Assembly (NCBI RefSeq): GCF_041276405.1
Contig: NZ_JBGGGT010000002.1
Span: 2,331,001 to 2,395,000 of the forward strand
Direction of reading: 5' to 3'
DNA: 64,000 bases
Source: Microvirga sp. TS319
Lineage (GTDB): Bacteria; Pseudomonadota; Alphaproteobacteria; Rhizobiales; Beijerinckiaceae
Made by a program: the position numbers and the translations under genes
The notes under the pieces: generated by a model
Told to the model about the DNA's origin: nothing
The model's input: only the letters and a program-made list of their open reading frames with translations
Database searches by the model: none
Part shown: positions 49,733-57,079 of the stretch, piece after piece
How the letters are laid out: each line of letters begins with the position of its first letter
How positions within the stretch are numbered: position 1 is the first letter of the stretch

Positions 49733-49912
49733 ATGAAACGGGAGAAGCTGACAACGGAGCAGGTCCTTGAGGCTCGGCTTCGCTATGCCGCAGGCGAAAG
49801 AGAATTCACCAAGCTCGCTCGCGACTATGGGGTCAGTCGGCCGACGATCACCAATGCCGTGCTTGGCTACACCTTCAAGCATCTGCCCATGCCGCCGCGG
49901 CGTGTTCCATGA
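49733..49912 (+). CDS. Small helix-turn-helix protein, 59 aa
   Basis: MKREKLTTEQVLEARLRYAAGE, then FTKLARDYGVSRPTITNAVLG: a compact HTH with the turn at DYGVS, like resolvase/terminase-type HTH_23 proteins. Clear ATG and TGA. It lies at the left border of the prophage, on the opposite strand, and could be a phage regulator. Confidence 0.6.
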   Translation: MKREKLTTEQVLEARLRYAAGEREFTKLARDYGVSRPTITNAVLGYTFKHLPMPPRRVP

Positions 49913-49948
49913 CGCCGCCCGATAATTCACGCCCGTGCTAAGGCTCGT

Positions 49949-49994
49949 GCATCGTGCGAAAAAAGGAGACCCGGTTTTTCGTTCAAGCGATGCG
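49949..49994. repeat. Dispersed palindrome, C-type (prophage edge)
   Basis: GCATCGTGCG...CGATGCGC with AAAAAAGGAGACCCGGTTTTT core. Confidence 0.75.
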
Positions 49995-50033
49995 CTGCTC
50001 GCGACACGGGCCGGGCTTCCTCCGGTCAAGCCA

Positions 50034-50387
50034 TCACGGAGGGTCAGAGGCAGTCGATCGGGGCGGATCGGATTTTCGAAGAGCCGTGAGCCGCTGCCGG
50101 ACCTCCCCGGCGCAGGCGGCATATCCCGCGCCGTCGATATAATCGTCGATGTTGAACGATCCCGAATAGCGCCGGGCGATCTTCAGGCCCTCCAGGAGAT
50201 TGCAGACGTCATGGGCATCCAGCGGGCGGCTGGTCGCGATCCCGGCCGCCGTGAGAATTCCATTGAAGAGCGACGCTGTTCGGGAGAAGGTTTCGAGCGC
50301 GTCGCCGTGGGTCTTGGCGCGATCCCCGCCGATCAGGTCGGCAGCGCTCGACGCAATGGCGGTCGCCGGTGTGAACATCATGATCAT
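50034..50387 (-). CDS. Phage protein of DUF6378 type
   Basis: A 117-residue soluble protein: IGGDRAKTHGDALETFSRTASLFN and LEGLKIARRYSGSFNIDDYIDGAGYAACAGE, the pattern of DUF6378 proteins common in prophages (function unknown; the RAxxHGD start recalls MazG-like folds). The start after AGGAATGGG is preferred; a longer frame upstream reads a dispersed repeat. Confidence 0.7.
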   Translation of the reverse strand: MIMMFTPATAIASSAADLIGGDRAKTHGDALETFSRTASLFNGILTAAGIATSRPLDAHDVCNLLEGLKIARRYSGSFNIDDYIDGAGYAACAGEVRQRLTALRKSDPPRSTASDPP

Positions 50388-50457
50388 CCCATTCCTGAAG
50401 GCAGCAGCGAAAAGGCACGGACAGGAACCTGCCCCGCTGCAATGATGTCGTTCGAGA

Positions 50458-50491
50458 GCATCGGATGCGGGCTCGATGTCACGTCCGATGC
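50458..50491. repeat. Dispersed repeat, E-type
   Basis: GCATCGGATGCGGGCTCGATGTCACGTCCGATGC-like unit; the best-preserved E copy (34 bp). Confidence 0.8.
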
Positions 50492-50504
50492 AGCAACCAT
50501 TCAT

Positions 50505-50597
50505 CGTCATGGCCGCACTTGGTTTACGGCCATCCACATCTTCGGGAACCACTGCGCCACAAAGACGTGGATGCCCGGCCCCGAGCCGGGCATGACG
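50505..50597. repeat. 93-bp D-type palindromic repeat
   Basis: Same ends (CGTCATGGCCGCAC, CGGGCATGACG) and ATCCAC/GTGGAT arms as 18656-18745. Confidence 0.85.
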
Positions 50598-50622
50598 AGA
50601 GTGATGCTCCCCCCATGGAGCG

Positions 50623-50670
50623 GCGCATCGTTTGAGCCAAAAGCCGGGTCCACTGTTTCGCGCGATGCGC
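50623..50670. repeat. Dispersed palindrome, C-type, abutting a stop codon
   Basis: GCGCATCG...CGATGCGC; the outer CTA is the TAG stop of the adjacent minus-strand gene. Confidence 0.8.
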
Positions 50671-50963
50671 TAATGGGGAAGCTTGCTGAAGAACGTCATG
50701 ACGGTGGCGATCCCTGCCAGCCAGGCGCCGACGATCCAGCGGACAAGCCATGTCCGGCTGTCCTCCAGACTGGAGACCCTGCCGTCGACGGCGGCATTCA
50801 TCTGCTCGATCTCCTTGCGGGGCACGAAGTGGACGGATTGCTCGTCCATCTTCTGCGTCAGGTTGCGCACGTCACGGGCGAGGTTCTTGAACTCTGTCCT
50901 CAACTCGCCCCTGAACTCCGCGAATTCGACCTTGAAGGCGGTCAGGCCCGTGTCGTCGCTCAT
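50670..50963 (-). CDS. Phage one-helix membrane protein with coiled coil (lysis cassette)
   Basis: A 97-residue protein: a predicted coiled coil (FAEFRGELRTEFKNLARDVRNLTQKM, residues 13-40), then a C-terminal membrane helix (TWLVRWIVGAWLAGIATVMTFF). This layout is like XhlA-type or other holin-partner proteins. Its ATG overlaps the holin stop by 4 nt, so it belongs to the lysis group. Confidence 0.65.
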   Translation of the reverse strand: MSDDTGLTAFKVEFAEFRGELRTEFKNLARDVRNLTQKMDEQSVHFVPRKEIEQMNAAVDGRVSSLEDSRTWLVRWIVGAWLAGIATVMTFFSKLPH

Positions 50964-51337
50964 GAGCGAACCTTCATCCGACCGACCACGGCCGGGATGA
51001 CCCTCTCGGCCGACCGATAGCCGCCAAGCCCAAGAAGCCCGTAGAGAAGCGGATAGAGCTGATCCGGCGGGATCATGTGCAGGCCGAACGGCACTCCCGC
51101 CCACGAGGCCAGGAGCCCGAAGCCGCACACCCAACCCACGAAGGGCCGCCAGCCCTTCTGGAACCAGGTCTCGGATTGGGCGTCGGCCAGATTGATGGCG
51201 ATCTGCCGGGTTCGCTCTTCCGCCGTGGTCTTGATCTCATCCGGGCTCGTGCCGGTCGTATCCGTCTTCAGCGCATCCAGAATGACGGGAGCGATGACCT
51301 CGCTGACGATTGCGCCGATTGCTGCTCCTGCGGCCAT
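50960..51337 (-). CDS. Phage holin (3TM type)
   Basis: A 125-residue membrane protein of the 3TM holin family: AAIGAIVSEVIAPVILDAL, amphipathic linker, FQKGWRPFVGWVCGFGLLASWAGVPFGLHM and LYPLLYGLLGLGGYRSAERV. The WRPFVGWVC motif is typical. It would let the lysozyme pass the inner membrane. The start overlaps the lysozyme stop by one base. Confidence 0.85.
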   Translation of the reverse strand: MAAGAAIGAIVSEVIAPVILDALKTDTTGTSPDEIKTTAEERTRQIAINLADAQSETWFQKGWRPFVGWVCGFGLLASWAGVPFGLHMIPPDQLYPLLYGLLGLGGYRSAERVIPAVVGRMKVRS

Positions 51338-51885
51338 CACGACCTCCTTCTCATGGCAATAAAAAAGGCCCGGAGCAGAGCGCCGAGCCGTGAGGTTTTC
51401 GGGGGATCGATGGGTTCGATGTCGGGAGGCTGCGGGACATGGTCCGCCCAGGCTCTCAACGCCTCCTCGGCCCACTTCAGGCGACTGTCGTAGTGCTTGA
51501 TGCCGGCCCTGAGGAACGCCTTCTCGAAGGCAATGACCTTGTCGCGCAAGCCGCTCGCCTGCTTCACGGCGGGAACGGCCCTTTTCTCGGAGCCTTTCAG
51601 TTCCTCGAGGAGAAAACCGTAATTCGCCCTGTCGGAGGCCGGATCCAGGGCGAGCGCCGTGCAGAACGCCTCATAGGCCCTGCGGCGCGGCCCGGTCCAT
51701 TGCGACCATCCGTAGCCGCCGCGGGAGCCCTTCACCAAGGGCTCGCGCTCCTGAAGGCTGCGGAAGCCGCTGCATTCGTGACCCAGATTGCCGAGGATGG
51801 CCGCCGCGTCATCCGCATCCAGCGGAAAGTCGCGCATGAGATCGGCCATCACCTTCGGCGCTTTCGTCCGGAAGATGTCCGTCAC
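51337..51885 (-). CDS. Phage lysozyme (tail-lysozyme domain endolysin)
   Basis: A 182-residue enzyme with the phage tail lysozyme fold: AAAILGNLGHECSGFRSLQE (catalytic Glu) and SRGGYGWSQWTGPRRRAYEAF. A C-terminal basic-hydrophobic tail (LGALLRAFFIAMRRRS) may help membrane release. It cuts peptidoglycan; its place beside the holin makes it the endolysin. Confidence 0.85.
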   Translation of the reverse strand: MTDIFRTKAPKVMADLMRDFPLDADDAAAILGNLGHECSGFRSLQEREPLVKGSRGGYGWSQWTGPRRRAYEAFCTALALDPASDRANYGFLLEELKGSEKRAVPAVKQASGLRDKVIAFEKAFLRAGIKHYDSRLKWAEEALRAWADHVPQPPDIEPIDPPKTSRLGALLRAFFIAMRRRS

Positions 51886-51897
51886 TGTCAGTTGTCC

Positions 51898-51923
51898 TTA
51901 AAAAAATGCCGCCCTGCGGCGGC
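51898..51923 (-). terminator. Terminator after the tail-fibre gene
   Basis: Stem GCCGCC/GGCGGC with CTGC loop (51908-51923), followed on the minus strand by ATTTTTTTA. Confidence 0.8.
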
Positions 51924-51950
51924 TCGTGTTTGATATTCGACGAAGGGCTA

Positions 51951-51975
51951 GCGCATCGTTCTCGCGACGATGCGC
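51951..51975. repeat. Short C-type palindrome at the tail-fibre stop codon
   Basis: GCGCATCGTTCTCGCGACGATGCGC flanked on both sides by CTAG; the right CTAG gives the stop of the tail gene. The cleanest example of the CTAG-bounded element. Confidence 0.8.
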
Positions 51976-53435
51976 TAGAGCTCGGCGTTCAAGACAAGAT
52001 TTTGAATCGCTCGCGTCGTTTGATGCGCATTCAGCACTTTCCCGTCGTTGGTGACGGCGGTGAAGCCTGGGCCGCCCCCGGCGATGGCGGGCGTGGTTCT
52101 CATCTGAATGGGAAGCGCCAGTGTGCCGAAGGCGGACGGCGTATCAACGACGACAGAGAGCGTTTGGTAGTACCGATAGCAAAGAGCCAACTCTTGCCCA
52201 TACGGACGCTGCGCGAACTCGGTCGCCGTCGAGCCTCTTTCCATCTTGATTTTGGAAAGCGTGAACTGTGTAAAGGGAGTCGAAGGAACATCGACCCATA
52301 GAAAAACCGTGATGTTTCCTAAGCTCGGCGGAAGGATCGCCGTTTTTGAGAACGGATCCTCTTCTATGGGACCCTGAGCAATCACGGTCACGCCGCTGCC
52401 GAAGATCACCCCCTGGTTCGGGAGCCACCAGTCCGAAATGAAGTCTCCGGTGGCTCCTGACAAGATCGCCCAGTTCAGGCGGTTCGTTCCGTCGAGGCCG
52501 CTTATTCTCCCGCTGAGCGTCACGGCCTGCGATGCAAGATCCTGAAGATTCGCGCTTTCGATGACTTGGGCGACGCCGAGCTTTTGCACAGAGCCGGTCG
52601 TGTTCATGAACTTGCCACCGCCGCCCGCCGGCTGGCTGTAGGCGATGCCGCCGCTCTCGGAGAGGATATACCACCGATCGAAGCCGTAGGTATTGTCGGC
52701 GGCGGTTCCCGTGCCACGCTGACAGATGCGGAAGTCGCCATTGATGAGCCGGTTCCCCGTATCGGTCGAGGGAATGGTGGCCGTATTGGTGACGGTCAAG
52801 GTATTGGAGCCATCGTCATACGTGAGGGCGATTCCTCGGCCCGGCTGGAGCAGCGCCGCCACCCGATCGTCCACGGCCTCGGAGAAATCCATCACCTGCG
52901 AAGCCGTATGGGTGTGGTTTTCCGCTGCCGCAGCGATCGCGGATCGTGCCGCCGCCGCATCCAGTGCCGTCACAAGCGCCCGCCCGACGCTCGTGCTGTC
53001 CGAAATCTGCGAAGCCGGATGCGTATGGCTCGCGGCTGCCGCACCAATCGCGGACCTTGCCGCGGTTGCACTGGCGGCCGTGAGAACGGCGCGTCCAACG
53101 GGCGTGCTGTCGGAAATGTCCGTAGACGGATGCGTATGAGCCTCCGGCGGAAATTCGGCCGGCTTGTCGGTCAGCTCGTTCCATGACTGGCTATGGGTCG
53201 GAAGGTTGACGAGCTCGACGCGCTCGTTCGTGTCAGCCGCCTCGTTCCAGACGTGGACGAAGCGCCCCTCGTTGTCGGCGGGCGTCACCTCGACGAGAGA
53301 AGGAATGTCGCTTTCGATGGTGACCGTGCCGCCGGTCGCGGTCGCCTTGATGCCGCCCGTGGCGACGATCTTGCCGGGCCAGCGCGGCAGCACCTCGATT
53401 TGAACGCCCCCGGGGGCGGAAGGAAAGAGCGCCAT
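51975..53435 (-). CDS. Phage tail fibre / receptor-binding-like protein
   Basis: A 486-residue protein with three repeats of HTHPSTDISDSTPVGRAVLTAASATAARSAIGAAA type (residues about 95-195), the common fibre-shaft repeat, then a C-terminal carbohydrate-binding-like part (NRLINGDFRICQRGTG ... YGFDRWYILSES). It most likely forms the distal fibre. The stop lies in a repeat border. Confidence 0.85.
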   Translation of the reverse strand: MALFPSAPGGVQIEVLPRWPGKIVATGGIKATATGGTVTIESDIPSLVEVTPADNEGRFVHVWNEAADTNERVELVNLPTHSQSWNELTDKPAEFPPEAHTHPSTDISDSTPVGRAVLTAASATAARSAIGAAAASHTHPASQISDSTSVGRALVTALDAAAARSAIAAAAENHTHTASQVMDFSEAVDDRVAALLQPGRGIALTYDDGSNTLTVTNTATIPSTDTGNRLINGDFRICQRGTGTAADNTYGFDRWYILSESGGIAYSQPAGGGGKFMNTTGSVQKLGVAQVIESANLQDLASQAVTLSGRISGLDGTNRLNWAILSGATGDFISDWWLPNQGVIFGSGVTVIAQGPIEEDPFSKTAILPPSLGNITVFLWVDVPSTPFTQFTLSKIKMERGSTATEFAQRPYGQELALCYRYYQTLSVVVDTPSAFGTLALPIQMRTTPAIAGGGPGFTAVTNDGKVLNAHQTTRAIQNLVLNAEL

Positions 53436-53438
53436 GAT

Positions 53439-53783
53439 CTAGCACCTCACAGGGATATTGACTTCGAACAGGGGCTCGACGGTCGTTCCGTTCGAGACAT
53501 CGAGCTTGAGAACGTAGACGCCAGGACGGAGATTGGCGGTCGCCGATGCCTCCATGCGCCATTCGACGACGCCGTCGGACACGACCTCGATGCCGGACGA
53601 CGTTCGAGCGGTGACGACCGGGCCGGAGCAACCCGGCTCGTAAAGCCCGCCCCTGAAGGTGACGTCCTCCAGCTCGTCACGAGGGATGGACCGACTGACG
53701 CCGTGATCGTCCTTGTGGGTCAGTCTGAAGGTGCCGACCCATGTGCGGCTCTGCCAGATGGGCGGTAGGTGGCCTGTGAACAT
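53439..53783 (-). CDS. Phage hypothetical protein between tail-fibre genes
   Basis: A 114-residue beta-rich protein (WVGTFRLTHKDDHGVSRSI, LYEPGCSGPVVTARTSSGIEVV, GVYVLKLDVSNGTTVEPLFEVNIPVRC). It has the look of a baseplate or fibre-adaptor protein. It is 3 nt before the tail-fibre start, hence co-transcribed. Confidence 0.6.
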   Translation of the reverse strand: MFTGHLPPIWQSRTWVGTFRLTHKDDHGVSRSIPRDELEDVTFRGGLYEPGCSGPVVTARTSSGIEVVSDGVVEWRMEASATANLRPGVYVLKLDVSNGTTVEPLFEVNIPVRC

Positions 53784-53791
53784 GCGAGGTC

Positions 53792-54841
53792 CTAGAGCTT
53801 GATGTAGAGGCTGACGAGGAAGGACGGCTGAAGGTTGCTATGCGCTTCGCCGCCGCCGGCCGGCTCCACAGTGATGCTGTGCGTGTGGGCGCCCGTGGTG
53901 TTGGTCGAGCCGCTGACGCTGTGCGCGTGAGCGCCGTCCGTCCCGGTGTTGGCCGTCGTGTTGTTTCCACGGGTTTCCAAGCCGGCATTCGTGCCGGATG
54001 GGTGTTCCTGCGCGCCTGGAGGCCGCGTGTAGGTGTGGCTGTGGTTGCCCGTGGTGTTGGTCGTACCCGTGACCGTATGATTGTGCCCGCCGGCGGAAGC
54101 GGACGTTGCCGTGTGCGTGTGGCCGGGGATTTGCGCGGTCGTGAGCGTGACGGTCGATGCGCCGGCCTTCGACCCCAGGGTCGTCGCGCTGCCCGACGTG
54201 AAGGTCACGCCAGTGAGAAGCCCCGCCGCCGTGTTGCCCATATCGTCCAGGCCGACGAGGGCGCGGCCCCGAAAATCCGGCAGCGCGATCGTCTTGTTGG
54301 CGGCCCAGTCCGCGGCGGCGGACACGCCGCGGGACGGGAGAACGGTCAGGTTCGGATCCTTGGCCCACAGATGGAGGAACAAGGCCTGGCTATCCGCATT
54401 GGCGCGCTCCGATGCGCCGGAGGACGACGAGCCGATGCTGCGCCCGTTCGCCCGCACCCAACCCTGGAGAACGCCCGAGTCGTACCGGATCTTCATGTCG
54501 CCGGTCTGGTGGAGCTTCGTGGCGTCCACCTCCTCCGGGTCAGGCGGGGGCTCGGCCTCCTCGGTGACGGCCCCTTGAAGCTGGTTCAGCGAGCCGATCA
54601 CCGCGCCCGCGCCGTCCACGATGCGGATGTCGTAATTCCCCTCGCCCACATAAATCGCCGGGAAGTTCCCCTCCCCGTCCACCGCCACGGGATGCGTGTG
54701 CTCCTGGCTGAAATTCGGGTCCTTGTAGGCGAGCTTGGGCGTCGTGGTTCCGGCCTCGAAGACATAGGCCTTCGCACCGTATTGCACCTGCCCGTGCTTG
54801 AAGCGGGGAAGCCCCGAGATCGGAGCCGGAACTGCGGTCAT
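53792..54841 (-). CDS. Phage tail fibre with collar domain
   Basis: A 349-residue protein. N-terminal domain (1-90: FKHGQVQYGAKAYVFEAGTTTPKLAYKDPNF) attaches to the tail; a tail-collar-like domain follows (KIRYDSGVLQGWVRANGRSIGSSSSGASERANADSQALFLHLW, ALPDFRGRALVGLDDMG); then a His/Thr/Gly-rich shaft (HTHTATSASAGGHNHT, HSHTYT, HTHSITVEPAGG) whose HxH motifs bind metal in other fibres. ATG follows GGAGAAA. Confidence 0.85.
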   Translation of the reverse strand: MTAVPAPISGLPRFKHGQVQYGAKAYVFEAGTTTPKLAYKDPNFSQEHTHPVAVDGEGNFPAIYVGEGNYDIRIVDGAGAVIGSLNQLQGAVTEEAEPPPDPEEVDATKLHQTGDMKIRYDSGVLQGWVRANGRSIGSSSSGASERANADSQALFLHLWAKDPNLTVLPSRGVSAAADWAANKTIALPDFRGRALVGLDDMGNTAAGLLTGVTFTSGSATTLGSKAGASTVTLTTAQIPGHTHTATSASAGGHNHTVTGTTNTTGNHSHTYTRPPGAQEHPSGTNAGLETRGNNTTANTGTDGAHAHSVSGSTNTTGAHTHSITVEPAGGGEAHSNLQPSFLVSLYIKL

Positions 54842-54889
54842 TCGGTTTCTCCAAATGAAAAGCGCCCGCTGAAAGCGAGCCTGGGGTAA

Positions 54890-54913
54890 AGAAAAAGCCG
54901 CCCGGAGGCGGCT
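54890..54913 (-). terminator. Terminator upstream of the fibre operon
   Basis: 7-bp stem AGCCGCC/GGCGGCT with CGGA loop, followed on the minus strand by a T run (CTTTTTC). Confidence 0.75.
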
Positions 54914-55080
54914 CACGATCGATTTAGAAGGCCTTTGGCAGCCCAGCATCCTTGAGGGTGCCGTTCGCGCTCGATGGTATAGAGCATCGGCCAGACAGGC
55001 GGCCTAGCACGCCTGGGATCTTGGCACTCCTGAAGATCAATGCCGCTCCCTTCGTCCTGGCTCGCCCGTCCAGCCTCTCC

Positions 55081-55173
55081 CGTCATGGCCGCACGTGGTT
55101 TAAGGCTATCCACGTCTTCGGCGCGGATGAGCCGTCAAGACGTGGATGCCCGGCTCAAGGCCAAGCAGCCTCC
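55081..55173. repeat. D-type palindromic repeat, one end decayed
   Basis: CGTCATGGCCGCAC start and ATCCACGTCTT/AAGACGTGGAT arms as in the other two copies; the right end reads CTCAAGGCCAAGC instead of CCGGGCATGACG. Confidence 0.8.
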
Positions 55174-55252
55174 CGCGGACCGGTTGCGCCCTCCACTCGA
55201 CTCATGGTTGTATCATGATATTGTTGCAACCGTCCGTTAGGAGGGACAACCG

Positions 55253-55414
55253 ATGATGAAGCAAATCCTCGCCTTCGCGCTGATCGTGGCCGGTATTTAC
55301 GTTGCGCAACCCACTCCTGCCCAGGCCGGTCCGTGCCAGCATTCGTATGACCGGGCCAGCGACGGCTCCCGGTGTGGCGGCAGGGCCGCCGACCGGAGAA
55401 GCGGCGGGAATTGA
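55253..55414 (+). CDS. Small secreted protein, 53 aa
   Basis: MMKQILAFALIVAGIYVAQPTPAQA signal, mature GPCQHSYDRASDGSRCGGRAADRRSGGN with two cysteines. AGGAGGG precedes the ATG. The GPCxHxxxxAxDGSRCGGRAA pattern is a small secreted type I recognise from Methylobacteriaceae; function unknown. Its 3' end is duplicated at 56376-56481. Confidence 0.75.
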   Translation: MMKQILAFALIVAGIYVAQPTPAQAGPCQHSYDRASDGSRCGGRAADRRSGGN

Positions 55415-55475
55415 TCCGCTCCGGGGAGGGCGCCGGACCCTCCCCGCTCGACTCGCGAACAAATAGTGATAAAGT
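55369..55475 (+). repeat. 107-bp segment, first copy of a duplication
   Basis: Covers the end of the 53-aa gene and a hairpin (GGAGGG/CCCTCC). Closely matches 56376-56481, including the spacing to the next gene start. Confidence 0.8.
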
Positions 55476-55506
55476 TACAATATCCAGGTTGTACAGAAGA
55501 GCAGGA

Positions 55507-55836
55507 ATGAGCCAGGACGCCTACAAAGAATGGCTCAAACAGCAGCCCAAGCCGAGACTTGAAGTACGCATCAAGAGGGGGACGCAGGACACTGTGATGT
55601 TTTTGGCCTGGGCGGCTCTCGGCCTTGGCGTTTTGCTTCCCATCTTGCAAGTTGGGTTCTGGCTCAAAACCGGCATATGGACGCCGATAACTATAGCCGA
55701 GGCGATCATGCCTTTTTATCCCACAGACTGGATTGGATTCAATCAAGTCCTACTATGGGTTGCCACTCTTCCAGCCAGCGGAGTTTTAGCTGGGCTTGGC
55801 GCCGTCTTAATTACTAGCGTCGCTGCATTGGTTTGA
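55507..55836 (+). CDS. Hypothetical membrane protein, 109 aa
   Basis: MSQDAYKEWLKQQPKPRLEVRIKRG then two membrane segments (TVMFLAWAALGLGVLLPILQVGFWL and VLLWVATLPASGVLAGLGAVLITSVAAL). GCAGGA precedes the ATG. No family recognised. Part of a plus-strand cassette inside the minus-strand prophage, so probably a lysogenic-conversion (moron) gene. Confidence 0.6.
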   Translation: MSQDAYKEWLKQQPKPRLEVRIKRGTQDTVMFLAWAALGLGVLLPILQVGFWLKTGIWTPITIAEAIMPFYPTDWIGFNQVLLWVATLPASGVLAGLGAVLITSVAALV

Positions 55837-55858
55837 CAGCGCAATTCGGCAGGGGCCA

Positions 55859-56476
55859 ATGATGAGCCGTCTGGTTTGGATGATCGCACAAGGCAGCCTT
55901 GTCATCTGGCTCACCATAGGAATGCACGAAGGCAATCGGGATAATCATCTTGGCGAACACCTCCTTGTAAGTGTGATCTTCGTCGCATTCCTCACTGCGA
56001 TCATCACCAACTCATATGATTGGTGCAACAGGGTGTTTCGAGCTTCCCCAATTTACGGACGCCTTCTTTTGCTGGTCTTCTGGTTCGCCCCCACAAGTCT
56101 CATCCTTTGGGATATGACAACAAAGAAAGGTGACTTGGCCGGGCGGTTGATAGTACCGAGCCTAAGCCTCGGATTGTCCATCCTACTGACCTATCTGGGT
56201 AGCCGTCTCCTGAGTGGATTGTGCCGGAAGGTTGCCCGAGTTGCTGGCCGCACGCCCGAGATATGTCAGCCTCAAGGCCAGCGCTTGCGCCTTCGCCCCC
56301 GTAGTTGGTTCCTTGGCGAATTGCCGACGCAGACGAACGCCCTCGAGATCAGCAATGATCCGCGTCAGCGAGGTTCCGGTGTGGCGGCAGGGCCGCCGAT
56401 CGGGGAAGCGGCGGGAATTGATCCGCTCTGGAGAGGAGCCCGAACTCTCCCCTCTCGACTCCCGGAAGAATCGTGA
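55859..56476 (+). CDS. Hypothetical membrane protein, 205 aa, with duplicated-segment tail
   Basis: Four membrane segments in residues 1-125 (LVWMIAQGSLVIWLTIGM, LLVSVIFVAFLTAIITNS, LLLLVFWFAPTSLILWDM, LIVPSLSLGLSILLTYLGSRLL). The last 35 residues read through the second copy of the 107-bp duplication in a frame different from the source gene, so the original C terminus has been replaced or extended. Confidence 0.55.
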   Translation: MMSRLVWMIAQGSLVIWLTIGMHEGNRDNHLGEHLLVSVIFVAFLTAIITNSYDWCNRVFRASPIYGRLLLLVFWFAPTSLILWDMTTKKGDLAGRLIVPSLSLGLSILLTYLGSRLLSGLCRKVARVAGRTPEICQPQGQRLRLRPRSWFLGELPTQTNALEISNDPRQRGSGVAAGPPIGEAAGIDPLWRGARTLPSRLPEES

Positions 56477-56481
56477 TTAAG
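56376..56481 (+). repeat. 107-bp segment, second copy
   Basis: About 85% match by eye to 55369-55475. Here no full-length 53-aa gene precedes it. Confidence 0.8.
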
Positions 56482-56502
56482 TTGCGTCGACTGGGAGGGG
56501 GA

Positions 56503-56851
56503 ATGGCCTACGATCTCTTCATCGCATACGACCTGATGTCACCAGGGCAGAATTACGGCGCAGGGAGGCAACGGATCCACAGCCTCGAGCCGAGCCGGAT
56601 TCCAATTCGCACTATTCGACGATCAGATGGATTTCAGCCCCACCCAGGTGCACGCCTACATTTTGAAGATCACGGATGGAAACGACCGTCCTGCCGTGGT
56701 CAACGTGGCCAGCAGTGTCGTCACGAAGTGGGATCGCCCGCCCATCGACGCGATCAACGCCATCGGGTCCCAGGCACAGGTCGAAGCGGCGGGTATTCCC
56801 GTCACCGAGAGGGTTGGGGATCGTCGTGTTCATGATGGTGTCCTTGGTTGA
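56503..56851 (+). pseudogene. Frameshifted hypothetical gene
   Basis: ATG after GGGAGGGGG opens MAYDLFIAYDLMSPGQNYGA; the protein-like continuation AGFQFALFDDQMDFSPTQVHAYILKITDGND ... VVTKWDRPPIDAINAIG is in another frame. Removing one base in CTCGAGCCGAGCC (near 56588) would join them as ...HSLGRAGFQF. Unknown family. Confidence 0.55.
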
Positions 56852-56860
56852 GCAGACGAA

Positions 56861-57079
56861 ATGAGTCTGTCACGCCGCATGGCCTGCCTCATATTCGGCC
56901 TTGTCCTTATTGGAGGCGGCTTATGGTTTGCCATAGAGCAGTATCATTATGCTGAGGCGGTTGGGGTCGGAGACTTTCTAACCAGAAGCATAAAGGGGCG
57001 TTATCTCGGATTGATGAGCTGCTTTATGCTTTTCTTGGGCGGTGGAGCGCTCGTTCTGAGCGCCATTACTGGCCGCTAG
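56861..57079 (+). CDS. Small membrane protein, 72 aa
   Basis: Two membrane helices (MACLIFGLVLIGGGLWFAIEQY and YLGLMSCFMLFLGGGALVLSAI) with a short hydrophilic loop. Last gene of the plus-strand cassette; its stop overlaps the end of the convergent phage gene. Unknown function. Confidence 0.55.
   Translation: MSLSRRMACLIFGLVLIGGGLWFAIEQYHYAEAVGVGDFLTRSIKGRYLGLMSCFMLFLGGGALVLSAITGR

Larger units (their letters stand above)
54842..55252. other. 410-bp intergenic region between fibre and moron genes
   Basis: Contains a terminator (54890-54913) and a D-type repeat (55081-55173). No gene. Confidence 0.5.

Noticed and set aside
56612..56833. A 73-aa minus-strand frame
   Set aside because: The plus strand in the same interval has the more protein-like sequence (AGFQFALFDDQMDFSP), so the minus frame is a shadow.
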